Shown: positions 14,117-26,355 of the stretch, in pieces | How positions within the stretch are numbered: the stretch's first letter is position 1 | How the letters are laid out: the number at the start of each line of letters is the position of its first letter | From: Sphagnum compactum | Lineage: Eukaryota; Bryophyta; Sphagnopsida; Sphagnales | NCBI GenBank assembly: GCA_965153455.1 | Contig: OZ234495.1 | Location: 6,572,001 to 6,636,000, forward strand | Length of the DNA stretch: 64,000 nucleotides | Direction of reading: 5' to 3' | Position numbers and translations under genes: made by a program | The notes under the pieces: generated by a model | The model's input: the letters and a program-made list of their open reading frames with translations, nothing else | Databases searched by the model: none | Told to the model about the DNA's origin: nothing

Positions 14117-15059
14117 TCAAGAAAATTATTTTCATTTTTTTTTATTGAGTTCAAGTGGTGATGAACATTTTAACTCTCTTTCTTGCATTGCCATTTTTTT
14201 CAAAAAATTGTGGTACAATGGTTAGATTGGCCCCTTTGGCCCAAAGGTTTAGGGTTTTTATTTATTTAATGTTAAAAATTCTCTTTCTATGGAGAAATGA
14301 GAAAGATGATGTAGTCTTTAAGCAAATTATTTAAGCGAATTTTGTTTTGAGATGGGGACTTAATCAAGTGTCCTCAACTTCCTCGAGGAAAAGGGGATTT
14401 ATAATTTTCCTAGGACAAATGGGTTCAAGTTCTTTGAAAAACTCATGTATCCCTATGGAAACATGATTGCCCAAAGCAAATGGGCCCATTCAAGCCTAGA
14501 GGAACCCTATTTTAGGCCCATTTATTGCAAGGAATTGTAAGTTCCCTAGGGCAAATGGGCTCAAGTTTCTTGTGGAAACATGGTTGCTTAGGTGAATGCA
14601 CCAAAGTTTCACAAGGAAGGTTGCATGGGGCAAATGGGCCCAAGTTCCTTGGGGAAACATGTTGGGAATATGAGCCCCAAGGAACATGTTTCCCAAAGGA
14701 ACTTCAACCCATTTTTATTGGGGAACCATTTTTCTTTAAGGAATTTGAACCCATTTGCCCTAGGGAAGTTGCAAGTCCTTTCTCCACAGGAAGTTGGGGA
14801 AACTTGGTTAAGTCCCTTTCCCCATGTAGATTGCAAGTCCCATTCTCCTTAGGAAAACCTGCTTAAGGAAGTTGCACAGGGATTACATCCTCTTTCTCAT
14901 TTATTTCAAAAGGATCAAACTTTGGACCTTTGGGTTGAAAGGCTGATTTTAACCATTGCACCACAATGTTTTTTGAAAAAAATGGCAATGCAAGAAAGAT
15001 AGTTATATGTTCATGATACTTCTAGTATAGGAAAAAAAAAATCAAAAATAGTTTTCTTG
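14117..15059. mobile_element. long-terminal-inverted-repeat element with internal repeat array
   Basis: The left arm, about 14117-14258, matches the reverse complement of the right arm, about 14913-15059. The shared core 'cttgcattgccatttttttc' is identical in both. Arms of about 140 bp suggest a Mutator-like or foldback element, but I could not find a clean target-site duplication. Each arm contains a tRNA-like string ('gtggtacaatggtta' or 'gtggtgcaatggttaa', with a B-box-like string after it). The interior (14340-14880) is a degenerate array of 'gggcaaatgggccc', 'aagttccttggggaaac' and their complements. It encodes no transposase. The open frames there (for example 14525-14866) come from the repeats. 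Confidence 0.65.
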
Positions 15060-16060
15060 TTAGAAATTGTGTTGTGTCAATTCCAATGTTGCATTTTATT
15101 TGTTGTTCATGTTTAGTGTTTGATGTTGTTGATAGGTAATGTAAAAAAATTGAACTAATCGACAATCACAACCCAATAATTATTATTTCCTAACCAATTG
15201 ACATCCATCCTTCATGGTGCAACCTATAATATGCATTGACATTGTGATTCTTAAACTATTCTTAATCTAATTCCTAACTTTTAAAAAAAAAAGTGTCCTT
15301 ACATTTTCACATTAGATATTTTTTCTTGTTTATCTGATACATGCACAAGGGAATGATCCTAATTAGTCATTAAAATAACAAAAGGTGAAAATAGTTATCA
15401 TTTGTGTTCTTGACATCAATGGCCCTTTGGGACTTCACAATCTTGACTTCAATAAGTCATAATTAAATGAAAATTTATTCAATCAATTATTTATAAAAAA
15501 ACATCAAGTAAGTTGGCATTTGAAGTATTATTAAAAATAAACATTCAAGAATTTTTTTCAAAAAATAGATTCCTTTGTGTTCTTAATTAAAAAAATCCCT
15601 CGTGTTACATTCTTGAAACATATTCCTTATGCATTCATTTTCCACATCAAAACACATTTTTTGGTAAATTTAATTAGAGTTTTGAATTCTACATGATTTG
15701 GATAACCTTTTGATAAATAATTTGAAATGATTTTTTTAAAAAAAATGTGAGTCTATGTTGTATTGAAGTTTGATGGGTCTCAAAAAATTGGGGTGTGATG
15801 TTTTTAGTGGTACCACCCAAGGATAAGTTTACCTTAATGTTCTAGAATTTCAACCTCTCTTTAATTTTGTTAATAATCAAAAAATTCTTCCTTGATGACC
15901 AAATTAAATTCAAATGTTGTGCCTAGTAGCTTTGTCAATTCTCCTTATAATGTTCATTTTCCATATATGTTTTGTTTCCTTACTAATGTCCCATATTGTT
16001 TTTTCTAGTCAAACTTTAGTTTTGAAATTTACAAAAAACAGTTCTTCAAGTCCACTTTTC
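15060..16060. other. AT-rich intergenic DNA, no gene recognised
   Basis: No coding frame, repeat array or transposon terminus was recognised between the inverted-repeat element and the LINE relic. Confidence 0.5.
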
Positions 16061-16069
16061 TATTGACAT

Positions 16070-16790
16070 TGACCTCATCTCCTACCAATATCAATGTAGT
16101 ACTTATCATCAACACACTAATATATAATATTTTGTTTTCCTCCCCTTAACATTGTGATCCCTTTTATCTCTCCATTGGCCATGGCTTGCTTGAACATGAA
16201 ACAAAAATTTTCTCCCGTTATCAACAAAAGGTAGGGGGCAAGTGGGCATCCTTGCTTTATTCCCCTACTTATATGAAATGATAATAAGATTTTAACATTA
16301 AGCAAGTGGCAAATTCAACCCCTTGAAAAAAAACTTGACCATTTTAATGAACTTTTAAACCATACTTAGTCTTTCCATGACAAGGAATAAAAAATCTTGA
16401 TATTTTGTTAAATGGTTTTGCAAAGTCTGATTTAAGCAAGATCGAATCTTGCTTGGATTGTTTTGCCCAATTGATTATTTCGTGAATTAACATGTTGTTT
16501 AGGATGCACTTTAGAGATAGAAAGGGAATTTAATCATTGTATATGACAAGCATGAAAACTAGTTATAACATTAAAAGTTGGAAAACTTTTGTGTAAATTT
16601 TACACACCACATTCAATAGAGATATGGGCTATTAGTTTGGACCAAGTTGTTTTTGTCACCAACTTTGAACAACAAAGTTATCAATCAATGATAAACTCCT
16701 TTTGAGAACCTTCCTTCTTTGATGGAGTTCACAATCATATGTATTTAGTAATCAATTCTTATGATATGCCAAAATCACACCAATTTTTTC
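16070..16790 (-). mobile_element. LINE (non-LTR) reverse-transcriptase relic
   Basis: The minus strand carries blocks of an L1-type plant reverse transcriptase in the correct order, scattered over several frames. They are 'PISLLNVV.KIYTKVF' (about 16.57-16.63 kb), then LIHEIINWAKQSKQDSILLK with SDFAKPFNKI (about 16.36-16.50 kb), then RGIKQGCPLAPYLLLITGE with MANGEIKGI (about 16.13-16.27 kb), then a degraded VDDKYY in place of the catalytic ADD box (about 16.09 kb). Stops and frameshifts separate the blocks, so it is inactive. The endonuclease domain and 3' tail were not found. It is a truncated old insertion. Confidence 0.85.
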
Positions 16791-16799
16791 ACAATAGTC

Positions 16800-18535
16800 C
16801 CATTGTACTAAGCTTGATTTTATGGTTATGCATGATGATATGCACCAAAAACACAAGTGGAACTGGGTGAAGCAAAAGTGGAACCAACATACAACCACCT
16901 TTCAGCATTTACCTGATTTTTTGTTGATTGTTTTGCTTTTGTTTTTCCTTTGGGTTGTGTCTACTTATGTTCTCATTTGCCTTGTACTTTTGCTGGATGG
17001 GTTCCCATCCTTGAGTTTTATTTACAGGATTTTTATTTTTATTTTGGAGCATTTATTAGTACTTGGGGCAGATTGAATTTTTTTTCTATTTCAGCCTTGG
17101 CTCCTAGTGTAAAGCGGGCCTCACTATCCAACACCGGTAACCCTCACAAGGTGCATGGCACATTCGAGACAATAATACATAGACACAACAAATTTGAGTG
17201 GTGATGCAAAACAGGAAAAAACAAAAAAGAAACCTTACATAAATTATTCAAATGTTTTTCGATCTATTGACATACTATTATTTTTTTTCTTAAAACTATT
17301 AAAAAGTATGTTTTCCGATCTGTATTTTATACAAAATGCAGAAGAAAGTGGTCTCTAGTTGTCGGTCCAAATGCAATTTGCTGGTGACAATGTCCTCAGA
17401 ATTCTAACCCCCTCATTAGCCCGGGCCCAAAATTGTAACAAACACTACTTGGCAGGTATAGAATATTCTTGGGAGACAATGAGGTGAGCCAGCATGCATG
17501 CACCCAAGGGGCCCGGTTGATTTCTTTTGGATTTTTGTTGTTCCCATCAAGTAAGTTCTCAATGTGTTTTCATCAAGTTCCTCTTCTGTTCCTCAACATG
17601 TTCTAAATAGCACCTCACTTTGTCCCATATGCTTTGCCCAACATTGTCCTCTTGGAACTTACATGCTTGTTGGGGCCGATGTCGGAACTTGAGACACATC
17701 TGTTTGAGTGTTCAAAAAAACAATGTACAAATTTCAAGCACTTCCCAAGAAAGACTCTTGGCCCAACTTGTTTTCATCGGAATCCAAATTTTAACTAAAA
17801 GTTGTATCGTCCTCCAAAATATTCCCCAAATATTCCAAAAAACTCCATTTTCCTTCACACCTTTTTTTTCTTTTGGGAGAAGTTTTATTGTAAAAAGAAA
17901 AAAAGTTCGGCATTTTAAAAAATAATGTAATTTGTGCCACCAAGGTATTAGGGTACTCTGAACCCGCTTTGGTGTCTTAAGATTTAGCCTATGTGGCATC
18001 ATTTTGGAGGCAAAACCAATTTGTCCGGACCAAAAAAAAAACAGCTTCAAGGAGCGCTTATGGTTTGGAGAACCAAAGTGTAAGCTAGTGTCCAAAGTTG
18101 CTCATTTCTTTGATTTCAGCTTTTTTTTTTCATTGTTTTTTTTGTACCTTGTTGCTCAAATTCTGTGAGGTATTTTCGACCCTTCCCAAGTGCATGAAAT
18201 GGAATTGAAAACAGAAAATTAAAAAACCCATTTAAAAAAAAAAGGAAGAAAAAGAGAGAAAAGATCAGATGTTAACCTATTCCTCTCATCTGTCAATCAC
18301 ACATTTTTGATATTGGACTCTTGAATTGGACCCCAAGCCTTCAGACACACACTCCTTGTACCTTAAAAAAAAAATTATTTTTAAAAAAAATGTGAAGAAG
18401 GGTCCAATTCAAGGTTCAATTTATGGAAATTTATGGAAATTTGGGGACTCCCTTGGCTCCCGCCTCAGGGTCCCTTATTCCCCTAAAGCACCTGTCCCGG
18501 GGCTTTACCCTACACATGAAGGAGATGGATGTGGG
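16800..18535. repeat. intergenic DNA with two dispersed-repeat fragments
   Basis: Positions about 17410-17690 are a diverged copy of the repeat dimerised at 59.1-60.0 kb (shared 'tagcaccactt/tagcacctcactt', 'tcccatatgctttg', 'ttgtcctc'). Positions about 17935-18110 match, inverted, the repeat at about 30220-30590 (shared 'ggtttggagaacca' and 'atgatgccacatagg'). No gene is supported. A homopurine/homopyrimidine tract lies at 18230-18265. Confidence 0.6.
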
Positions 18536-18539
18536 CAGG

Positions 18540-18960
18540 AGATGGATGTGGGGCAGCATCATAAAATGGGGCACTCACTACTTAGGTTTTCAAATGGTAC
18601 CTAACCCCCCCTCCAGGCTCCTACTTCCCACTTTGGGTTTTGTTTTGGGGGTGTGGGTTATTTGTTTCTTTGTTGGGTCCTTTTTCAATTAGATGAAACT
18701 GTCACACACATTGGATGGATGTGGGCATCATCAACAAATGGGGCACTAGCTACTTAGCTTTCAAGTGGTACCTACCGCCTACCTCCTACTTCGCATTTAG
18801 GGTTTGTATTTGGGGGTAGGTTTTTGTTTGTTTGTTTCAATAAACGCGAACTCTCACACACGAGAAACGGATGGATGTGGGGGCATGAAGGAGATGGATG
18901 TCGGCATCATAAAATGGAGCACTAAGTAACTTACGCTTTCAAATGAATGTTGTAAGTATC
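18540..18960. repeat. ~175-180-bp tandem repeats upstream of Ran
   Basis: Three diverged units start near 18542, 18715 and 18894, each marked by 'atggatgtgggc' followed by 'catcataaaatggggcact' or similar. The last is truncated and runs into the more CpG-containing region that begins the Ran transcription unit. A direct role in the promoter is possible but not shown. Confidence 0.7.
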
Positions 18961-19262
18961 ATCGATTCAAAAGATAGCGTCAATATTACGAAGAAGAAGC
19001 GCAACGTGGCGCCGCTACTTGAGCCGTCCCACCCTTTCACTTCCCATTTCTCCCTTCTTCTTCTTCTTTTGCTGCTGCTGCTGCTGCTGTCGCGGCGTTG
19101 CCCTGTTTGCTTCTTCTTTGGACGCAGATCGATTGACGACCAAGCGTGCAAATCAATCTGTCGTTGTTCCTTCTGCTTGGCTCCTTTGCTGCTTCTCGTG
19201 TCTCTGCTGTGCGACAGGAGTGGAGGGAAATTCAGTGCAACACAAAACATTTATCGAGCATG
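18961..19262 (+). promoter_or_regulatory. probable Ran 5'UTR/promoter with CTT and CTG microsatellites
   Basis: Composition changes here from AT-rich to C+T- and CpG-richer DNA. A (CTT)n run lies at about 19054-19069 and a (CTG)6 run at 19071-19089. Pyrimidine-rich leaders are common in plant housekeeping genes. No clear TATA box was seen and the start site is not determined. Open frames across the region (for example 18943-19431) are translations of the triplet repeats, not genes. Confidence 0.5.
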
Positions 19263-21848
19263 GTACCTAATTGTCTTCTTCTTCTTCTTCTCCTTTCTTT
19301 CTTTCTTTTGTGTAATATTGGAATCGGTAGCGAAAAGCTATGGCGGTAGTAGTAGCTTATTGATTAACTTCTCCTATCTCTCACTCTCTCCCTCTGCACG
19401 TTTTTGTTTTTGTTTTGTTTTCCTCGTTTGAGCACTGTTGGAGTACGCCTCTTCTTTTTCCCCTCCCTTTCTGTCTCCATTCCTGGTGGTTTGCGGATTT
19501 GATGCAATCCGATGTTGTCGTTGATGTCGTTGCCGTAATACTTAGATTGTGTGTAGGTATGTCGTGTGGAGAACATTGTGTATGTCTCGATCAGTCTTTT
19601 GTCAGTGCGAATGCGACTATTGTAGCCGTTCTTGTGTTCTGTGGATTACAGCGCTTGAATTTCAACTTCGCGATTCACGCAATTTCGCAATTCTTTTTTT
19701 TTTTTGGCCCCTATGCTGCTGATTTGTTTGTTTTTTCAGTTTTTTGTTTTTTGCTGCAGGCTATTCTCGGTCTTCAATTCTCCTGCTGATGCTTTGTGTC
19801 GGCTGTGCTTTCTTCAGTTTTTGTGTTCGATTTCTCGTCGATAAGTCGCCTTGCATGCAGCAGCGTCATTTTCTCTTTGGATTCCACTTATCTTTTGATA
19901 CTGCAACTTCACAGATTCTCGTCTAACCAAACGCGTGACTCACCTTTTTTTTAATTTTCCCCTGAAGGCTTTGCCAGGGCAGGTAACTCCAGATAACTGC
20001 CCAAGCTTCAAGCTTGTCATCGTTGGAGATGGAGGCACAGGTATCATTCTTTTGTTTGGATCTTATCTGCTTCCTTCCTGCACACATCCTAGGTTTGGTA
20101 TGTGCTGGCTGATATCTTTGCATAGCGAATCTTTTGTTTTAAAACCCTTTTGGATTGCTATCTTGTGTCTTTGTTGCTTCTGATCATCAGCATGGAATTT
20201 CAGTTTCCAGAGCCTTCAATCCATCATGGATTGCAAATGTTCACAGGGGAGGGCTAAAAGAGCTAGTTGTCTTTTGCAGGCAAGACGACATTTGTGAAAC
20301 GTCATTTGACGGGTGAATTCGAAAAGAAGTATGAACGTAAGTCCAGAAAATGATTGGTGTTGTTGCTTGTTTTGTGAGCGATTTAGTAGTGCATTGATGA
20401 GGGGAGCAGCCTTGCTGAGCAGTAGTTAGGACCTGCGACAAGTTGTTTATTACCAATCCACCCTCTGTTTGAATTAAGCAGCATCCTGTGGTAGGTGTAG
20501 GAAACAATGGTTTAAGGCGAGGATACTCATGTTGCTTTGTGTTGTATGCAGCCACCATCGGTGTTGAAGTCCATCCTCTTGACTTCTTTACCAACTGTGG
20601 ACCAATCCGATTTTACTGCTGGGACACAGCTGGCCAAGAGAAATTTGGAGGTCTTCGTGATGGCTACTAGTAAGGTTTTTTCCCGATGCAATTTATTTGG
20701 TCTGTATTTGTGTTCATATATGTGCAGTAGTTGAGAGATGACACAGTTGTGTCATCTGGTTTGAGACTGACTTCACACAAGTTGTTATCTCTGTACAGCA
20801 TTCATGGACAGTGTGCCATTATCATGTTCGATGTGACTGCAAGGTTGACCTACAAGAATGTTCCAACCTGGCATCGTGACCTCTCAAGGTGAGCAAATCT
20901 GGCTGCAAGCGCTTGCTGTTGCAAGAAGTTGTCCTCATCTAAGCACACTTCTAAGTCATGTCCTTGGTTTTATGCATGCAGGGTATGTGAGAACATTCCA
21001 ATAGTATTGTGTGGAAACAAGGTTGATGTGAAGAACAGGCAGGTGAAAGCCAAACAGGTCACATTTCACAGGAAGAAAAACCTGCAGTACTATGAGATTT
21101 CAGCTAAGAGTAACTACAATTTTGAGAAACCATTCCTGTATCTTGCGAGGAAGCTTGCTGGGTATGTCCCCTTTACCTAGCCAATTCTGACTGTCGATGT
21201 CACAGTTTGTTGCATAATTGCATGTGTTAACTTAAGCACTTACTGCTGTATATGTGATTAGTGGCTCTTTTTGCAAGGAGAATGGATTTTGAGATTTTGC
21301 CTAACAGTCTTGTCTTCTTTTCTGTTGCATAAGTGTTCATTTTATATGCCAGTAGATATTTACCACAGAGCTGTCTGGCACATGCAGGGATGCAAACCTG
21401 CATTTTGTGGAGTCTCCTGCCCTAGCCCCGCCAGAAGTGCAAGTTGATATTGCTACCCAGCAACAGTAAGTTCTTTTCAATTGCCCATGATCTAATGCTA
21501 TATGCATTTTTACTGTAGCTGCACTCATTTTTTGAGTTGGATTAGTGTTCTTGTTCACTTTTGTTCATACCGGTGTGTGTTTTTTGTTTTGTTTCTTGTC
21601 TTCCCTTGTTTGGTTCTTTCTGTGGCTTCCTGAGGAAGTGTTAGCCTTGCTGTTTCTTCTTCATCGTGAGAACGGAGATTTCTCTATTCTCATGAAAGAT
21701 ATGTTCTTGTTGACTGTGATATTCTTTGCTTTTGAACTTCTTCTAAATACAGCACATTTGTGGACTGTGTTGTAGATATGAGGCAGAACTGGCTCGAGCT
21801 GCTGAACAACCTCTGCCTGATGATGATGAAGAGGCATTTGAGAGCTAG
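19260..21848 (+). CDS. RAN: Ran GTPase (nuclear transport small GTPase), 8 coding exons
   Basis: Exons: ATG-only exon ending 19262 (inferred), 19968-20040, 20280-20336, 20552-20669, 20799-20888, 20982-21161, 21388-21465, 21776-21848 (TAG). They join in frame to about 223 residues, the size of plant Ran (~221). The protein shows GDGGTGKT (P-loop), YEPTIGVE (switch I), [11 protein letters not shown] (switch II), NKVD, EISAKSN and the acidic tail DDDEEAFES. Ran binds GTP and sets the direction of importin/exportin cargo transport through nuclear pores; it also acts in spindle and envelope assembly. The start ATG at 19260 is the only upstream ATG followed directly by GT, giving a 705-bp phase-0 intron before ALPGQ. 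Its donor, GTACCT, is weak, so exon 1 is less certain than the rest. One difference: the sequence reads NCGPIRFYC where many plants have NCGKIRFYC. There is no sign of decay. Confidence 0.95.
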
Positions 21849-22460
21849 AAGACTATCTAGATTTGTTACAGAATCGGGTAAGTCTGCTACAATAGATCTA
21901 GTGCACATGGCTGACTCATGGTCTACCAAATGCTCCGTATAGGTAATGATGTCCATGATATAACGTCGACTCCTGTTGGTTAACCAGAAAGACAATGGCT
22001 CAGATGTGGCTTTTAGACCTTTTGATATTTGTATTGTTTCCATAAAGTTTTTGGTACACCAAGTTGTGTCAATGGAAGTTGCTGACATCATATTCTAGGG
22101 TTTTCTGAAACTCGAGGTAACAAAACCCTGTTTGGTTGTGTGTCAGTGTCTGTATATCTTCCATATTACGTTCTCTGTCGGATTCCGCAGATGTTCAGCT
22201 TGTCAGTGCACATATTACTGTGAAACAAAATGAGAGGGACAAGAATCATCATCAGTTCATGAATGAACAGTTTTGATCATAGTGTGAAACGAAGAGGCCT
22301 GAGAAGTGGCAATCAGTTGGCCAGCATTGGGGATAGTTCTCTTATGTGGTGGTTAATGGTTAGCTAAGTTCCAACCTGCACGGAAAGTGTATTGACCTGG
22401 GCACTCTCTTAGAGATAGAGGACTCAATAAAACAGACATGTCTGTGAAGACTACCTGCAC
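21849..22460 (+). other. Ran 3'UTR and downstream region with polyadenylation signal
   Basis: After the TAG the sequence stays of mixed, non-repetitive composition for about 600 bp. It reaches an AATAAA hexamer in 'ctcaataaaacagac' (about 22425-22439) and another in 'ccaaataaatc' (about 22459). Either is a suitable plant poly(A) signal. No other gene is seen here. Confidence 0.5.
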
Positions 22461-22608
22461 CAAATAAATCATATATCATTTCTGTCTCTCTCAGAATACA
22501 AAAGAAAGGGGTTTGTGCACCAATGTCAGGCGCGAAAGGTGTGGGCCACGGGACCTTTAGGGTTTGTTGAGCCTTTCCTCAAGAAATAGTCACAACCACA
22601 ATGGAAAT

Positions 22609-22761
22609 GACAAATTTAATGACACCTTTCAAACTGTACAAGTGGATGAAATTGATTGCGATAACATTGATGACATATCTCAAACTCTACAAGTGAATGA
22701 AATTGGAAGTGACAAAATTAATGACATGTCGCGGACTCTACAAATGGATGAAATTGATAAT
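22609..22761 (+). repeat. 51-bp minisatellite, three units in an open frame
   Basis: Three consecutive 51-bp units (22609-22659, 22660-22710, 22711-22761) each encode a 17-residue variant of 'D.(I/F)NDxxQTLQVDEIxx' in the frame opening at 22564. The frame ends at 22770 and more degenerate units follow ('gatgaaattcatcatgtgaa'). There is no splice structure or known domain. The repeat explains the open frame, so I do not call a gene. Confidence 0.75.
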
Positions 22762-22769
22762 GTGGAGTG

Positions 22770-25700
22770 ATTTACCATTTGAATGAAACATTAAATGAAG
22801 ATGAAGTTTATGACATAGATGAAATTCATCATGTGAATGAAAACAAAGATATGCCAATGGAACTCACCAAGTCGCTGAAAATGATAAAATATATCATTTT
22901 GAAAGTCCTCTACACAAATGAAAAATGATATGGCCATATGAATGAAAATAATGAAAATAAGTATACTTCAATGAAATTTGTTCTCATTGTGTCTCATATG
23001 AGAGTAATGGCATGGATGAACTTGATGACATCAAGGAGATCGAACCAATATGGATGGAATGGATGACATATGCTGTATTAAGGACATGGATAAATTGTGG
23101 GTGAAATTGATAACTTAGATGATAATAATGACATAGGAGAGACATGATCAATTGAATGAGACATTAAAGAGCACATGCAATTAACGGTATGGATGAATGT
23201 TTGCCATATCAATGAAACTTTTTAGATGGCTAAGTTAGTTAACAAAATTGATCAAACATATATTATTGGTGATCTGGCTGCAATTCAATTGCATGGGTGG
23301 GGTCATTTTCATACATGAATGTAATTTTAAATGTTGCTAGATTTCATCCATATGGCTAATCCCATCAATGTGGTGAATTCCCTCCATGAAAACTTACATT
23401 CACCAACGTAGTATCATCCATGTGATATGGTTAATTTATGCTATTATCCGCATGGTCAAGTTTCCCATGATTTCATCCATGAAGGAAAATTTCAAACTTT
23501 TTGTGGTGAGATTAATCCATCAACACAATTTCATCCACCATTGATTTCCTTTTCCTTTTTAACCCCCTGCCTGGTAGCTTGGAATAGCCCTCAAATCAAT
23601 CCCCAAAACTTCTTTCAATAAAAAAACTCAAGCTTTCTCTATACTAGTGTTGTGCAGTTATTGAATCCCTTGCCTAGTCAACTGGCTGGTGGAAACATTC
23701 AATGTTGCAAGGAATGAAAAATACAAGATTAATTATAACATCTGTTGAACAGAATGTATGTACAAAACACGTATATTTCTCATGTATGTATTGCAATTAA
23801 TGATGAATGTGAATTCAAATGTATATGGACATGGATGAATGTTGGCAAATGTGAATGAATGAAATTCATCCACAATTATCAAACATCATTCATTTGTTCC
23901 AATGTTACATTCATCTACGTGTTATTATTTAACCCATATTATTATTAATAATACCAAACCTAGTACTCATTCATTTATGTGGTTGAAATTAATCCATATT
24001 GGAGAGATCATAATTTATATCATTAAACATGTTTCATTGCATGCTCTAATATAAAACAAAGAAGCATAGTTTTCGGTTGCCAAAATATTTAATTATAAAA
24101 TTTGGTCATTAAAAAACCAAATGCAACCAGATTTTCAATCATTTTGAAAATAGTTTGAACCAATTTTTTTTTAATCTACCCATGTTATAGAACAATCAGA
24201 ATTTGAAAACTGCTGGGTCATCAAACTAGTTTGGCACAAAAAGTGTCTTTGCTTCATTGTGTATGGATGCACTTTCTATGTATTTTTAATCATTCGTTTC
24301 TTCCTCATCCAAAGCCCTTTTGGGCAGTTTTTTTTCATCCGTTTTGTATGGATGCTTTTTATCTACCCATGAAAATTTTCCATCATTGAAAGAATGGTAA
24401 TAGGATGAAAATCTCCAAAAATGTGGAATTGTCATATACTGCCCAAGAGCAAAAAAATTCATTTTCAATGGTTAGGATTTCCCATGTTTCAACCAATTTC
24501 CATTTTTTTTGCACCCAAGGATATGGCTTGAAGTCATCTATAACTCTTGGATTTTCCAAATTTGGATGTTTTGCATACTTTAAAAAAAGGTTGTATGGGC
24601 TAGTGAGACTATTTTGGTCAAATCACACTTATGGGTTAAGATGAAGAAAAAAATGGAGATAAACCAACATGCTCATGTTGTCAAAACAATGGCTCCTACC
24701 CCTTTATGGGAATGCTACGATATTGAAACATGTGAAATGTGGGAAAGGATGAAAGGTTTGTGTATTGTTGCCAATTTCTGGGGTTGAAGTTCTTGTTTAT
24801 GAGAAGATTTTTCAAAATAAATTCAATGTGAAAAGATGTGAAACTAAAGTCTTGTATGAAGCACGTTTGTATATTGTTGACAATTGTTCAAAGATTATAT
24901 ACACATTAGTGAATGGATCACAATTGTTTAAAAAACAATGATGTAAGTATATTGTAAATGTGTTTGTTTTGATTAACATTGTTATTTATCTATGGATTTT
25001 GCATGATATGCATTCATATTCTTTACATCTTTTTAGTTGAATGCAAGTCAATCAATGATAAGAAGCATGAATTCATCCATGAATAGATGAATGATGTCTA
25101 AGGGATGAATGCCATTCATCCATTCTTAAATTACATTTGTCGATACAATACGTTTGTATTGTAATAGGTATTGTGTATAATGTTTTCATGCTACACTAAT
25201 TTGTTGGGCCAAAACTCTTATCCTGATCTACATGACATGCTTTAACTTTTTGTCATTTTATTTTATTGTACATGATCACATATAGGAGATGCTCTAATGC
25301 TATGTACTATGATGGTTTTCCACACACCTTAGCTTCATATTGCCAATGGTAATTTATTTCATAATTATTTTGAAGATTATTTAATGATGAAATTGACTCC
25401 AAGGTAAAGTACCAGACCAACACTAGGTAATACAAAATGCAAAACTTCACCTAGAAAGAAAATATTGATAGCTACCAAGGCTTTGGGGAGAAGTTTTTTT
25501 GGGAAAGTTTGGAGGGAAAATGTTTTTTTTTTTTGGGGAAGTTAGCATGTAGGTAGCTTATTAAGGTGAGGCCTACAATGTTTTATCTATTGGCAAATTT
25601 GGACTTGAGAATGACCCCATAAAAAGGGATTTTCACTGTGGAAAACAATGGAGACAAACATAGAGGAACAATAGTGTACCCATACCATTATTGTAACCAT

Positions 25701-26280
25701 TAAAAAAAAATTCCATTAATGCAACCACTTGTCTTCATACATCCAAAAGCTGCCATTGAAATTTTGGAATTAACCAATCAAAGGAAACAATTGCCAACCC
25801 TATGTTGTATACACACAAGGGTGGAGGGTGTCGAATAGGCTTGTTTGTAAATTGCATGTTTACTTATGCATGTTGATTGATGTAGGTTTCATGTTGTTCC
25901 AAAGAAAAAATCCAATCACTCTTTTTGAAGATTGTTTATTCACTAGGTGTTATCTACTATTGTGAATTGTAAGTTTTTTTTTGGGGGGGGAACTTTATGG
26001 AACATTTTCTATTTGATCTCTTGTTGTTGGTTTGTGGTTTTTGCCACATGTAAGGTTTGCCATGTCATTTTGCCACGTGGAAAGTGTACCATGTCATGTG
26101 CCACGTAGGTGTCACATCATTTGCCCTATTGTCGCTTAGTTGATAAAGGTATAAATTTATTTTGGTTCATGAAACTTATACAGTTTCAACATCAAATCTA
26201 CATTCTTAATCTCTAAGCACTTCATTCTATGCTCTAATAATAATTAATAATCAATCATGAGCTCTTAATTTTAATTAGTA
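22770..26280. other. intergenic DNA dense in ATTCATCC/GGATGAAT words
   Basis: No gene is supported. From 22.8 to 25.15 kb the words 'attcatcc', 'ggatgaat', 'catccat' and 'gaatgaa' recur on both strands at irregular spacing, as in a highly decayed short-unit satellite. 26.0-26.15 kb contains 'gccatgtcattttgccacgtgg'-like short repeats. At about 26289 the minus strand reads TGGTATTAGAGC, one base from the copia-type primer site TGGTATCAGAGC, but no LTR was found. Confidence 0.5.
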
Positions 26281-26355
26281 CTTAGTATGCTCTAATACCA
26301 TATTTGACATTCTATATAGCTACCAAGAATATATGTAAAAGAGAGAAAGAAAAAC

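Noticed and set aside
14525-14866. 113-codon open frame with repeated peptide pattern
   Set aside because: It is produced by the internal repeats of the inverted-repeat element.
18943-19431. 162-codon plus-strand open frame rich in Leu/Phe/Ser
   Set aside because: It is a translation of the CTT/CTG-rich leader and first intron of Ran, with low complexity and no domain.
26278-26300. Copia-type primer-binding site on the minus strand (TGGTATTAGAGC)
   Set aside because: One base differs from the usual site, and no LTR pair or gag/pol sequence was found nearby.
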